Made by a program: the position numbers and the translations under genes. From contig NC_088303.1 of NCBI RefSeq assembly GCF_032854445.1, positions 14,761,501-14,825,500 on the forward strand: DNA of 64,000 bases, written 5' to 3'. This document shows positions 37,701 through 47,326 of the stretch, piece by piece; positions within the stretch are counted from its first letter, which is position 1; each line of letters opens with the position of its first letter. The notes below the pieces were generated by a model that searched no databases, was not told where the DNA came from, and saw only the letters and a list, made by a program, of their open reading frames with translations. The stretch comes from Liolophura sinensis (Eukaryota; Mollusca; Polyplacophora; Chitonida; Chitonidae).

Positions 37701-40700
37701 CTCATTACATGAGGCTTATCATAGAAGTACCTGTGCTTGTGTTATCCTTGTGCTGGTTTTTTTTACAGGTTCCTCTCATGGAGAAGGCAGGCCGCCGACC
37801 TCTCCTGATCTGGCCTATGTGTGTCATGGCCATCTCTATGCTTGTCCTTACCATCTCACTTAATCTTCAGGTAAGGCGTTTCCGCTTAGCTTCCGCTTTA
37901 ATGTGACATTGAGACCAAACTTGCACAGTACTTCAGGCTTGACATGTGGCATTCCCTGGGTAGCATTTGTAGTGCCCTGATTGATTGCCTTGTGCATGAC
38001 AAGCTGTATTTCACCTAAAGTTTGGTATGCAAGAAAAAGAAAACAACACTTTTATAAGCACATAAAGCCATTGAAAGGATACTTTGTGTGCCAACACTAT
38101 TTTTTCTCAGTATAATTAAATCAAACATCACATAAAACTTCCAAGTGACAGTATACACATGTATGGTGGATTTAATTCATTCAGAATTATTGAACAAAAT
38201 GTATTATCTGAAAAATGCGGTTGTTCAATTTGGTCTCAGGGGCTTAGGTTCTCTGGAAACAGCTTAAGTGGCTCCATTGTGAGTCAGGGGTTCCAAAGTG
38301 GCTCCAATGTGAGTCAGGGGTTGAAGTGAAAGTGTCCTCAAACCAAGAAAAGCTGGAATAATTGAATTTCAGTAAATATCTCACTTGTACCTCTGCTGTG
38401 TATAGTGTTAAGATGAATTAAACTTGAATGAAAATGTTATAAAATTCAACCAACTTTTTAAGAGCTTCATTAAGGATTTTGAATGGTAACTCCCTACCAA
38501 ATTATTGTCCTTAAGGTCACCCACCCATTTAAACAGCTTGTTTTTAGGAGCAAGCTGCTGTTGGGTGGAATCTCTGAAATCGCTAATGGCGAGCTTCGAA
38601 ACTAAAACGACATGAGGCACAAGGATCTACTCTTAAGATAGGCTTTCCTTTTGTATACTGATTTCGAAAGCCCAGGATAAACGTTATGTAAATTTTAAAC
38701 CATATGGAGGTAAGTTTAAAATCCCCTAATAAAATATGTCCAACAAACAGCTTTAGAAGAAACCTATTGTTACCTTCAGTTGTCCATCTTTAATGGACTT
38801 GCATAATCAGAACCTCCAGTTGTCCATCTTTAATGGACTTTCATAATCAGAACTGTTAGATCAGGGGTCAAGAAGGTTGAAAAGTTTGATTTATGTACAT
38901 GCATACATGTAGGTCCTTTTTCACGCAGCGACTTCAGGAAGTGCTTGTGGATAGCAGTCACCGATTTTGATCTGATATGGCCGTGCTGTGAGAAAGGGAT
39001 ATAATATGTACATCTGTAATGTATTTAGATGTCTTCAGACTTGACAATACTTGGATCAAGCACACCTGATACACCAACATGTATGTTTTCTCCTGCAGGC
39101 CAAGGTTAATGCTATGGCTTACGTCAGCATCATCTGTATGCACACCTACGTGGTGGGATTTGCTCTGGGGCTCGGTGAGTAGGATAATTGTGTCAAAGTC
39201 TTCAAGTTTCATGTATTTAATCTGCTCATTCAACAAGCTTCCATGACAGAGGTGGTTAGCGTGCCAGCAAGGCCCAGTGACCCGGGAGCCTCTCATCAAT
39301 GCTGTGGCGGGGGCCGCCGTGGCTCAGTTGGTTAGAGCGCTAGCAGAGCGTAATGACCCAGGAGATTTTCACCAATGCAGTTGCTGTGAATTGAAGTCCA
39401 GCTCATCCTGGGGATGGCCGTGGGTTTCCCCCGAACTCTGCCCAGTTTTCTTACTCCATAATGCTGGCTGCCATCGTATAAGTGAAATATTCTTGAGTAA
39501 GATGAAAAATACCAATGAAAGAAATAAATAAGCTGACTTGGATTCATATCACCTTAAAATTTTTTACAGTTGTGCGGAAACCAGTCATTTTTAAAACTAA
39601 ACATTTGATTCCTATTGGCTACTGAACTTGCTATGTTGTAATCACCTGATCTGATCGTGTTCTCACTGCAGGTCCCATCCCCTTCATCGTAGTCTCCGAG
39701 CTCTTCCGCCAAGCCCCTCGCTCCACTGCCATGAGCGTCGCGCTCGTCTTCCAGTGGATGTGTAACTTCGTTTTAGCTCTTTGCTTCCGATTCCTTCAGG
39801 TAAGATTGCAAGACATTTCAGGGCACAAAATCCAAAGTGCAATCTGAGTTTAAGGTCACCATCTGATAGTAGTGCGAGATTTAATCTCACAAAACTAAAG
39901 CATGGCAAAATAATTTTTTAGGTTTTATGCCTTTTTGTTTCGCCCAGCAATACATAGTTTGGCATTCTATAATGAAGAATTTTTTGTAATGTGATAACAG
40001 TGTTGAGATTCCCGGTTGAGCTTATGAATATGCAGATAAAGCGTTGGTTTACTTTTTAATAGCCCTCAGACCTTGTTGCATTTCACCCAAGGACACATTG
40101 TTGAAGTAAACAGTTGCAAAGTTAAGCTTTTTTTTCACTAGTTCACAGATAACAATAGCTCAAGTAAAGGAATATGTATGTGTAAGGGCAAAATTCTGAT
40201 AACATTTTATTTAAATAATGACTTCTTTATTCATAAGTCTTGTTGAAGGCAAGACAGCGTCTGGCTAAAACATATTTCAATCAAAAACAGGATACTCAAA
40301 CTTTCTAAAAATTATCATACTTTATTATTTTAATGAGATTTCACCAAATAACAAAATGACAATAGTGCTCAAATGGCTAGTGTGAATCGAGGCATCCATT
40401 TTGAGAATTTAATCCAGTAAAACACGTTGCTATCAGATTGCACGGCCTAGGCTGTGATGTAGCCTTTATCCATTCACTCCATGAAGTCACATATGATAAC
40501 ACAGAACTACTGTATAAAACATCATTTTGAGATTGTTTACAAAGATTTATTTACGTGTAGCAAAAGGGCCATTTTACGCAGTGTTCTGGGACAGGTCTGT
40601 ATTATTTATGGATAATTTACATGTACGTATTCTTCTTTGCCACAGACGTAAACTCAGTTGATTTAAAAGCCGTGTAATATTCAACAACGGTATCACAAAT

Positions 40701-42363
40701 TATGTCAGATAGCAGCATACTTTTTCGGCCAAAAACCGCGTCTCTAGATCTAGATGTACTTAGGCACGCTGTTCAAATTATACAAATACATTTTTTGTCG
40801 TTCATGATAGTCTGTAGTCAGAATGCAATTGCTAAATAACAGATGTCAGAGTAAGTGAAAAATTCATCAGGGATGCCAAAGGTTTATGGGAATGAAAAGA
40901 CGCCATCTCATCGATTCATGCTTAAAATTAATTAAACCTTATGATACCACTTTTTTTCTCTGAATTTATTAGAACTGAAGAATTAAAATTTTGCCCTTTG
41001 CCTTTCTCACATACAAGGGATTTTTTTTTCCTGTTTTCTTTTGTAAAATCCAGTAAAACGCCGTGTTTAAACCGAAGTGCTTATTTGATATCCACGATAA
41101 CTAGATCAGCACTGCTGTCATCTTAGAAGCCACCTCAACAAAATTGAAGTATAAAATCCAGCGACAGTCGAATCCCTAGATCAACCTCAGTGGTGCTTAG
41201 ATTTATTTTCATTTGTGTCAGAATTGAGCATTAATCCAATTGTACATCGATCCTATCGTAATTTTGTAAACATTAAAGAAGGGTCAGAATAGCTGTACCA
41301 GGACAGTCCCTCTGGAAGCTACGACTTAACCAGAAATACCCCGGCCGTGCATCTGCAGGCTACTCGTAAACTCTGTAAATGATATAGTAGGGACAATGTA
41401 TCAACAGTTCAAGCAGTGGAAGAAATATTCTTCCAGTACGTCTAATTTCTGAGAAAGCTATTTATCACTTGGTCCATCATCGCCAAAGTTCACAACTTTA
41501 ATCTGCCCTAGTCTATTGCTTAGACTATTATGGTACATGAAATACCTTCGACTTTAGAGAGCTAGAGTAAATTTGACGTCACCTTGCTGTTGATAATGGA
41601 GACGTGCTGAAGCTGTGACAAGATGAAGTTTCACTAAACTTTTACTGCGTTGAAAGAAATCTAAAAAAATATTTAATGTCGGTTTAAAATACTTTGAATG
41701 GTAGTTTTTCAGTGGACATAAACATTAATCAGGTGCTGTCTTTCACTTTAAGTCCTTTAGAGGTACCAAAGTTATGTTCACAAAAGTAAGGCAACGCAAA
41801 AGCAAAAGAATACTTTTGGTATTGTTCACCTTGCCAAGACCCATAAATTCCTCTTGATAATGTCTTGATAATACCTTGAAGGACTTTTGTTGCCAAACTT
41901 ATTTGAAACCTGCACCTGATTATGGTAAATGTGTGTCCTTGACTGTTTTTTTTTTTTTCATTTTTTTTTTTTCATTGGTTGTCATGGTTGTTAGATATTA
42001 TTCACTGCTACTGTGCAAAAGGGAATTGTCTTCTGAGGTTTGTGTGGTATTTTTTGGATTGTTTCAAATATAAAAACAAATTCTGTGTTCAAAGTGTTAA
42101 GTATATGCATGTATTCTGTAAGCGATTTTTGTGTGTCACTTCCACAGGAGGCTGCTGGACCCTACACATTTGTGGTCTTCATTGTTATCCTCGTGGCCAG
42201 CATCCTCTTCATCTTCTTCTTTGTGCCCGAGACGAAGAACAAAACATTTGAGGAGATTGCCCAGTCTGTGTCCATGGGCCGTGCCCGGGGCAAATCCAGG
42301 ACGGTCAACCTGGGAGGCTCGTCCAAAGATGAAGTTGAACTCATGGATTCAGCCAAAGCTTGA
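16712..42363 (+). CDS. SLC2A-like: SLC2A/GLUT-family facilitative hexose transporter, 12 coding exons, 518 aa, complete
   Basis: The product should be a 12-helix plasma-membrane uniporter carrying glucose or related hexoses down their gradient. Coding exons are 16712-16726, 26686-26790, 27503-27714, 28495-28619, 33614-33754, 34348-34485, 35607-35794, 36516-36626, 37769-37870, 39099-39174, 39672-39799 and 42148-42363; all have GT donors and AG acceptors and the phases agree. They sum to 1557 nt including TGA, the usual length for GLUTs. Motifs in order: GYNIGV in helix 1; two N-glycosylation sequons (N59, N66) in the first outer loop; GRR at 110-112; AEISP and RGA at 164-173; PESPR at 227-231; QQWSGIN at 301-307 then VFYYS; a second GRR at 353-355; GLGPIP at 403-408; W433; PETK at 474-477. 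The helix-7 selectivity triplet reads QVA (298-300) and the residue after GPIP is F409. Family assignment is very secure; the GLUT class and substrate are not. Confidence 0.95.
21820..22155. repeat. Composite minisatellite of 21- and 27-bp units
   Basis: Units begin CCTTCATTG or CTCCCATTG and end CATGTA. Their lengths are 21 or 27 bp, and a 96-bp block of four units (21+21+27+27) is repeated. All units are divisible by 3, which holds several frames open on both strands. Confidence 0.92.
22410..22446 (-). repeat. SINE family 2, 3'-end fragment
   Basis: GAGTGAGTGAGTGCTTGGGG then TTTAATGTGAAC is the reverse of the family-2 end seen at 28430-28448. Confidence 0.5.
24140..24233 (+). repeat. SINE family 1, 3' half
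   Basis: CCCTGGTTTCCTCCCATCAT, TTCTTGAGTGTGGCTTAACA and AAATAAATAAG, same sense as the GLUT gene. Confidence 0.75.
26159..26422 (+). repeat. SINE family 1, full-length reference copy
   Basis: Head with an A-box-like region (GTGGATCAGTAGGTTAGGGC) and a B-box-like region (GAGTTACAGTCC); body GGCCGTACGTGGGAAGGTC and CAACCTGCGGATGGTCGTGG; then CGTAGAAGTGAAATATTCTT, GAGTACAGTG and an AAATAAATAAA tail. It lies 260 bp before GLUT exon 2. Confidence 0.88.
26686..26790 (+). CDS. SLC2A-like: GLUT exon 2, residues 6-40, helix 1
   Basis: A T-rich tract and ATCAG acceptor precede it, and GTAAGT follows. It encodes a hydrophobic first helix ending in [12 protein letters not shown], typical of sugar porters. 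Phase 0 at both ends. Confidence 0.93.
27503..27714 (+). CDS. SLC2A-like: GLUT exon 3, residues 41-111, outer loop 1 and helix 2
   Basis: TTTACAG acceptor and GTGAGT donor. It opens with [15 protein letters not shown] and contains sequons NVS (N59) and NGT (N66) in the outer loop, then [10 protein letters not shown] of helix 2 and the start of the GRR motif (ADVFGR). It ends in phase 2. Confidence 0.95.
28240..28450 (+). repeat. SINE-like family 2 copy
   Basis: Shares with 44133-44350: GGTTGACCCGTATCAG, AAAAGAGCGGTGGAAATCCG, TCCTGCAACAAGGAG, AAGGATTCCTTC and a CACTCACTC end. It sits in intron 3 just before exon 4. Confidence 0.8.
28495..28619 (+). CDS. SLC2A-like: GLUT exon 4, residues 111-153, helix 3 and start of helix 4
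   Basis: TTTCAG acceptor and GTAGGT donor. It completes the GRR motif and encodes a hydrophobic helix ([15 protein letters not shown]). It lies just downstream of a family-2 SINE copy (28240-28450). Confidence 0.94.
28620..33613 (+). other. GLUT intron 4, 5 kb
   Basis: AT-rich. It holds an (ATT)n run at 29450-29472, a SINE piece at 30450, a 16-bp triplicate (AAGGTATGTGTAATAA type) at 30895-30935, and no coding signal on either strand. Confidence 0.6.
30450..30566 (+). repeat. SINE family 1, body without head or tail
   Basis: CCGTATGTGGGAAGGTCTG, CAGCAACCTGCAGATGGTTG and TAATGCTGGCTGCAGTCGTA; the end is truncated. Confidence 0.75.
33614..33754 (+). CDS. SLC2A-like: GLUT exon 5, residues 153-200, helices 4-5
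   Basis: ATTGTAG acceptor. The exon encodes [18 protein letters not shown] and [10 protein letters not shown], among the best-conserved GLUT segments. The donor GTAAGT at 33755 is the first of several related donors in the 59-bp tandem array that begins inside this exon. Confidence 0.95.
33721..34012 (+). repeat. 59-bp tandem array, 5 copies, spanning exon 5 end and its donor
   Basis: Copies: 33721-33779 (the first 34 bases are coding), 33780-33838, 33839-33897, 33898-33956, 33957-34012. Each carries CTGGCCCAGATCTTTGGCCT-like exon sequence, a donor region and TCTCACAACGTCTGCTCTT. The donor GT is intact in copies 1, 2 and 5 and changed to CT in copies 3 and 4. Confidence 0.95.
34348..34485 (+). 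CDS. SLC2A-like: GLUT exon 6, residues 200-246, helix 6 and PESPR
   Basis: TTTCAG acceptor and GTACGG donor. It encodes [12 protein letters not shown] of helix 6, the cytoplasmic PESPRFLL motif (227-234) and the lysine-rich start of the large inner loop. Confidence 0.95.
34816..34935 (+). repeat. tRNA-derived SINE head
   Basis: GTTGTTCAGTGATAAGATGT resembles an A box and GGGGTTCAGTTCC a B box at tRNA-like spacing. The rest of the element is unrelated to family 1. Confidence 0.45.
35018..35128 (+). repeat. SINE family 1, 3' half with long tail
   Basis: TCTTCCAGCAACCTGCGC, CCATCGTATAAGTGAAATAT, CAGCGTAAAACGCC and a long (AAAT)n tail. Confidence 0.8.
35607..35794 (+). CDS. SLC2A-like: GLUT exon 7, residues 246-308, inner loop and helix 7
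   Basis: CTCAG acceptor and GTAAGA donor. The acidic inner loop ([15 protein letters not shown]) is followed by helix 7, [16 protein letters not shown] replaces the QLS of glucose-selective class I members. Confidence 0.95.
35845..36185 (+). repeat. Intronic duplication, copy A (intron 7)
   Basis: Pairs with 37165-37545. Shared words include TTTTTTAATAACCCCTC, TTTCTGTCAGT, GGGAATGCAGGAC, TTGTTTTGACAGCTATCAC and ACTGACCA.TGGGGCCT in the same order. Confidence 0.8.
36516..36626 (+). CDS. SLC2A-like: GLUT exon 8, residues 309-345, helix 7 end and helix 8
   Basis: ACTAG acceptor and GTATGT donor. It encodes [13 protein letters not shown] and helix 8. Phase 0 at both ends. Confidence 0.95.
36791..37000 (+). 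repeat. Repeat family 3 copy
   Basis: Related to 1742-1824; ends AAGTGAACAATTCTTGAGCG then TGACGTTAAATCG, a 3' end like that of family 1. Confidence 0.45.
37165..37545 (+). repeat. Intronic duplication, copy B (intron 8), with exon-9-like decoy
   Basis: Partner of copy A. At 37171-37206 it carries a CAG acceptor followed by sequence that matches the first 31 bases of exon 9 (with the AG) at about 25 positions; the peptide would begin [10 protein letters not shown] against [10 protein letters not shown]. The GRR motif is lost and no donor with the right phase follows, so it is read as a decayed exon copy. Confidence 0.6.
37769..37870 (+). CDS. SLC2A-like: GLUT exon 9, residues 346-379, second GRR and helix 9
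   Basis: TTTTACAG acceptor and GTAAGG donor. It encodes [13 protein letters not shown] and helix 9. Phase 0 at both ends. A decayed look-alike of its first 30 bases, with its own CAG, lies in the intron before it at 37171-37206. Confidence 0.95.
38265..38322. repeat. Direct repeat, 28 bp x 2
   Basis: AAGTGGCTCCATTGTGAGTC and its copy 30 bp on, both ending AGGGGTT. Confidence 0.85.
38777..38853. repeat. Direct repeat, 37 bp x 2 (period 40)
   Basis: CAGTTGTCCATCTTTAATGG, then ACTT(G/T)CATAATCAGAAC, twice. Confidence 0.9.
39099..39174 (+). CDS. SLC2A-like: GLUT exon 10, residues 380-405, helix 10 start
   Basis: CTCCTGCAG acceptor and GTGAGT donor. It encodes [20 protein letters not shown], running into the GPIP motif of the next exon. 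Confidence 0.94.
39249..39533 (+). repeat. SINE family 1: a head fragment abutting a second copy
   Basis: A head fragment (39249-39306, ending GGAGCCTCTCATCAATGCTG) is cut by a second copy starting GGCCGCCGTGGCTCAGTTGG at 39308. The second copy has A and B boxes and the full 3' end but lacks the GTACGTGGGAAGGTC part. It lies in GLUT intron 10. Confidence 0.85.
39672..39799 (+). CDS. SLC2A-like: GLUT exon 11, residues 405-447, helices 10-11
   Basis: CACTGCAG acceptor and GTAAGA donor. It encodes [12 protein letters not shown] and FQWMCNF. The tryptophan equivalent to GLUT1 W412 is kept (W433); the position of GLUT1 W388 is phenylalanine (F409). Confidence 0.95.
39800..42147 (+). other. GLUT intron 11, 2.3 kb
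   Basis: AT-rich, with T-runs at 41947-41973. No coding signal and no SINE copy recognised. Confidence 0.6.
42148..42363 (+). CDS. SLC2A-like: GLUT exon 12, residues 448-518, helix 12 and C-tail, TGA stop
   Basis: TTCCACAG acceptor. It encodes [10 protein letters not shown], helix 12 and [13 protein letters not shown], then a polar, lysine/arginine-containing cytoplasmic tail ending ELMDSAKA and TGA at 42361-42363. Confidence 0.95.
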   Translation, partial: EAAGPYTFVVFIVILVASILFIFFFVPETKNKTFEEIAQSVSMGRARGKSRTVNLGGSSKDEVELMDSAKA

Positions 42364-44132
42364 GAACAATCTAGTTTAGGATGTTTTCTTAATTGTTGAA
42401 GGTATCTTGAAAGGCCAATCAACTGGTTGGGCACACTTCTAGACCAGAGAAGAAAATGTGTGTGATGAAGGCTACATGTAAAATCTTGTGGGTAGATTTG
42501 TGGTTTTAAAACAGGTGTATGTTAGATATAGTTGTATGCATGATGAAAGAGTTTAAATCCCAAAAGGATTTTGACAGATTTTTAAAGACATAGGTTTGAA
42601 GTGTTAAAAAATCATATTTTTATTGGGGTTTTTTTTCATTATTTATTAGGCCACAGTGTTCTTTTCTTTCATTGGTTTTGTTCATGTTTTCTATTTAAAA
42701 CTGGCATTAAATGAAATACATGTACATACATACTATTATACTAGTAGCAGTTTTGATATAGGATGTGCGAAAAAGAGAGAAAAGAGGAAAAAAGTAGTGG
42801 GAAACTCCAAGGAGATAAAAAAAAAAACAAAAAAAAAACAAACAATCTGAAGTAAAAAGAAGCTGCCCATAGATAAAAAAGGCAAAATTAAATGGTGGTA
42901 AAAAGTAGATGGATCTTTTGATGTTGTTTTACCGTATTAACAGTTTGAAATTCTGAACACTGTTACTGATTTACAGCTACTTTGCCTATCTTTAAAATGC
43001 GATGTAATTATGAGTGTTTGTGACAACAGAGTGAGTTGATAAGCTTAGGATGACATGTACAGGTGGAAGTTATTCTTCAGGACTTGTACTCCAGTCACTA
43101 GTCAAATCTTTATTGGTGTAGAAACACCATTGTCATCTCATGCTGGAAAATGTCAAAGAAACCTTTTTTAAGATCATATCATAGTTAATAATAGCGTTGA
43201 CTTTACATGACAGTAGCAAATCATGTGCTAGTACTCATTGTAGAGTGTAGATACACTGTACGCAGGCTAACTGAAGTAGTTGTTAAGCTTGATACAATGC
43301 TCATGTACAAATTGTTAATCCTGATACATTAAAACAGGTACAGATGTGTTTTCAGACATAGATCAGTGTTAATGCAGATAGAGGTGTAGTGTCTCGAAGC
43401 ATTCTGGGATGATTTTAATGAATTTTGAGTCATCCGTGTTAATGTGACCTTAATTTATTACTTCCTGTAGAAGTATGGATAATTTCAGGTGATGTGTTTG
43501 TTTCCAAGTTACAGGTTACATGTAGTACTGCATAAGTACACTTATGTATCGGATTGTACTCATACTCCTAATATACACCAGTTATCAAATGGGAGCCATA
43601 GTGTACATGCACAATGGCTAATTTACATGTAGCCGTAGATGTTCAAGATAGATTGTTCAAACACACGTACAAACAAGTGTAGGAAATGCTGTCTGCAGTA
43701 TGATCGTCATGTTTTTTGTTTATTTTTTGTTGTTAACAGTGACATCATGAAGTGAGAATGTTATAAAATTATTCTAAAATGTTCGTAGTAACCAACGTGC
43801 AATGGTAAGAATAAATATATAATGCGTCAATGTTATTCCCATTGATGATATTATTGAATGTTGATTATCGCAGTACTAGCATCTACCTGACAGCATTGTC
43901 AGTGCAGGATGAGTGTAACAGTGCCATCACTGACACCATTACTCCATTATCAGGATGATGATATAAGTGTACAATGTACATGTAACAGAAACATCATGCC
44001 TATTACAACAGTGTTTCTGGTGGTGTTGCACAATGATGACAAATGTGGTGTTATCTGTAAGATGATTGTAACAGTGGTGATTCTTGTATGGGGTAACAGT
44101 ATGGTGTTCAGCATGAAGGGGATAGTGCAACA
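42364..44132 (+). other. Probable GLUT 3'-UTR and downstream DNA
   Basis: Follows the stop codon. An AATAAA signal is at 43810-43815; other weaker candidates exist. The true 3' end is unknown. A-rich at 42820-42845. Confidence 0.4.
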
Positions 44133-44350
44133 ACTGGTTGACCCGTATCAGGATAATGGCTCGGACGGGGCGGATTACTTGCCTTCGGTAAGTTGTCTCA
44201 GTGAAGCAGCGCTAGATAAAAGGGTGGTGGAAATCCGTCCTGCAACAAGGAGGTACATTACATACACCGTAAGGATTCCTTCGTTATTATAGGACTGAAA
44301 AATTGTTGAGCACGACGTTAAACCCCTAGCACGCACTCACTCACTCACTC
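44133..44350 (+). repeat. SINE-like family 2 copy
   Basis: Closest partner of 28240-28450; has GGTTGACCCGTATCAGGATA, GGTGGAAATCCGTCCTGCAA, CGACGTTAAACCCC and a CACTCACTCACTCACTC end. Confidence 0.8.
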
Positions 44351-45009
44351 AGATGTATTTGAAATCTCCCTATGACCATATGGAACATGCCTTGGATATA
44401 TGCCCACAGGCTGTACAAAATACATGTATTATCCATAGCTTGGTCAAATGTGTAGGTGAAAAATGTTTTCATTTTGTTTTTCTTAATATTGTAAGAAAAT
44501 GTATTGTTTATGTGCACAGAAATTTACATGTACATACATTTGTACTTGAATGTCAAGGTCAAGCTCTGTTGCTGCATGAGCTGCATTGTTGATGTTACAG
44601 TTGTGTAACTGTAACCAAAATGTCTTATCTCACCAAGGAGCGAACGCAAACTACAGGGTGAATATCTCATGCATGTCTGCTCTTCGCCCTTTGCATGTTA
44701 AACGCTACAGACTGCAGATAGAAAATGTAGCAGTTTGTACTTACCTTGATCAGTAGGAAGCTGGGAAAAGTTGTTGCAGAGTGCAGGTGAGGTACTGATA
44801 TTTAGGATATTTAGTGCCAAGTTTTAATGGCCTGGTATCAAGTTCAACACGAGGGCTGGCTAATTTTTCCTCTTTTTGAGAAGTGTCAGTCAATTTTTAA
44901 TCAGTCTCTTAAGGGTATGAATTTCGTTTTGTCAGATAACCACTTTCATTTTCTCCGAGTCTGTGGATGTTAGAAAACCAGTATGAGATGTCTGCTATAG
45001 TACTCTATT

Positions 45010-45190
45010 GTTCTATCTTGTGGTAGAATGCAAAAGTGGAAGGTCTTGTAATTATGGTAGAATGCTAATATTAGAAGTTTTACTACTCTCGTTTTATTAC
45101 TCTAATTCCTGGTGGAATGCAAATATTAGATGTGTGTTCTTTTATTTTAACATTCTGTCTCTTGATGGAATTGACATGTTCCATCTGTTC
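45010..45190. repeat. Degenerate repeat, about 3 copies
   Basis: GGTAGAATGC/GGTGGAATGC recurs at 45022, 45056 and 45112, with AATATTAGA following in two copies. Confidence 0.4.
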
Positions 45191-45393
45191 TGCAATTCTC
45201 TATCATGAGATCTTAGAATGTTTATGGGACAGCTTTCTCAGCTACTTGAGGGCAAAGTTAACAAGTGGTTAATTCACCAATAATGTGGACAGCACGTCTG
45301 CTCACAGATTTTACTATGTACAAAGCACAGTGAGTTAGTACATTGATGCTGCTTTATACGTATATATAGTTCTGTTGAAGTCCGTCTGAAAAA

Positions 45394-45607
45394 CCCAGGA
45401 GCTTCTCACCGATTCTGTCGCTGTGAGCTCAAGTGAAACTCATGCGCGCTTCTTCTCTGGCCGTAACATGGGAAGGCCTGTCACCAACCTGCAGATAGCC
45501 ATGGGTTTTCCCATTTCCTGATTTCCTCCCACCATAATGCTGGACATTGTCGTGTAAATGAAATATTCTCAAGTATGGCATAAAACACAAATCAAATACA
45601 TAAATCA
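45394..45607 (+). repeat. SINE family 1, lacking the head start
   Basis: CAGGAGCTTCTCACCGATTC, GGCCGTAACATGGGAAGGCC, CGTGTAAATGAAATATTCTC, then CAAATCAAATAC. Confidence 0.78.
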
Positions 45608-46175
45608 ATCTGAACATGGTGTGTTAAAAACTACACAGGGCAGGCAAGAAATGTGGTAAAAGAGAAAAAGGAGAGAACAGTTGATACAAATTAAGCGCTG
45701 TTCCCTCCACAAATGAAGTCTTATTTTTAGACTGACCTACCGTTGAAATAAGAGGGTAAAGTGGAGTTATTTAACATACTTCAGTAGCAGAAAATCATTT
45801 TTTTTTTTTCGTGTTTGGTGTTTTTGGAAAAAATTGCCATGTGTTTGCCATGACTTTACGACGAGTCTCACTGGAAAATGAGGACCATCTCTCATTTTAT
45901 TATTTCTCGTTACAGAAATATTATCTGTTAGTAATTACTCTCCTTTTACAATGGAATTTGGTTGGTTGAACAGCTTGTATGCCGTTGATTCTGATCTGTC
46001 TTATCGCGTGGAAATGAGGAAGCTTGACGGAAGTGCAACATGTATAAGTTAGAAAACATGTATTGACTGTTACTAATTCACAGGTGATGTGAAGTACTGT
46101 TTGACGTGTGTACAATGGTCATTACTGTTTGTATTATGTACATATACTCAGCTTTGTTTTCTGGATTTTTAGAAG

Positions 46176-46310
46176 GTAGAGAACCTGCAGATGGTCGTGG
46201 GTCTCTGCCTGGTTTTTTCCCCAACATAATGCTGGCCGCTGTAGTATAAGTGAAATATTCTTGAGTATGGCGTAAAACACCAATCAAATGAATAAATGAA
46301 TAAAAACAAT
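46176..46310 (+). repeat. SINE family 1, 3' half
   Basis: AGAACCTGCAGATGGTCGTG, GTAGTATAAGTGAAATATTC, ACACCAATCAAATG and an AATAAATG tail. Confidence 0.8.
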
Positions 46311-47215
46311 AAATAGAAGATAGAGTTGTAAGTTTTGTGTAAGTTTACATTCTGTCACCTTACATGGGAAAAAATAAGAAGCTGAAGTTATTTACAGGGG
46401 ATTCAACAACTGAGTCAGTTTTTTTTCTTTTTGCATTTATATTACGATGAGTTATACATTGTACAACCTTCATTATGTTTGCGTGTATATAATTGTCCAT
46501 TTTGGGCAATGTTTGGCCACAAAATAAGTTTTAACGTAATGTGAAACAAAAGATATCCATTACTTAGAGTACAATGCAATTCATTTTGTTTAAATTCGGG
46601 AAGAATTGGAAGTTTTATAAGATCATTGCCAACTTACTCATCAGTTAAATCCAATTGAATATAAATATATATATGCGTGGAAGTCTTTTATTGGCTGTAA
46701 TTTCATCACTGTGTTGTGCGAGAGCATTTGGCAGAGTTATGTCCCTTGATGTTTGCTGTGAAATAATTGTAGATGTGTGACTGACAGCTATATCTGTTTT
46801 CAAACTTTTCATCTTCTCCATGCATTTTATCATCTCTGGTCTTCACTTGAAATCTGTAATGTTTGGAATAAGCTTGTATAAAACTGGAAATGTACTAAAA
46901 AAACTTTATATTTAATTGTCTTATAATGCGCATTTGTAGAATTTACACTATAATGGTTGGGGTTCAAAGCCAGGAGTAAACAATTTTTAACTTTTGGTAA
47001 CATGAAAAACAGAAGGTATAGGATGTTTGTATATAATGATATTTACAGCTATGTTTTACACAGTTAGCATCTGCTTTAAACATGTGCATATATTTTGCTA
47101 CATATATGTACATATAAAGTATACCCACTTTCATCTATTTGACAATTTTGTTAATGTAATGATTATTTTTTGTTGAAAAAAGAATGAGATGGATAATTTG
47201 CACCTTGCATGACAG

Positions 47216-47326
47216 TACATGTATTTCATCCCTATTTTGCATTTAGGCTACAAGGAACAAAAAGAAAAAAAAATCCACATCGGTAGGCATACATGTATTT
47301 CATCCCTATTTTGCATTTAGGCTACA
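47216..47326. repeat. Direct repeat, 37 bp x 2 (period 74)
   Basis: TACATGTATTTCATCCCTAT, then TTTGCATTTAGGCTACA, is exact at 47216-47252 and 47290-47326. Confidence 0.92.
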
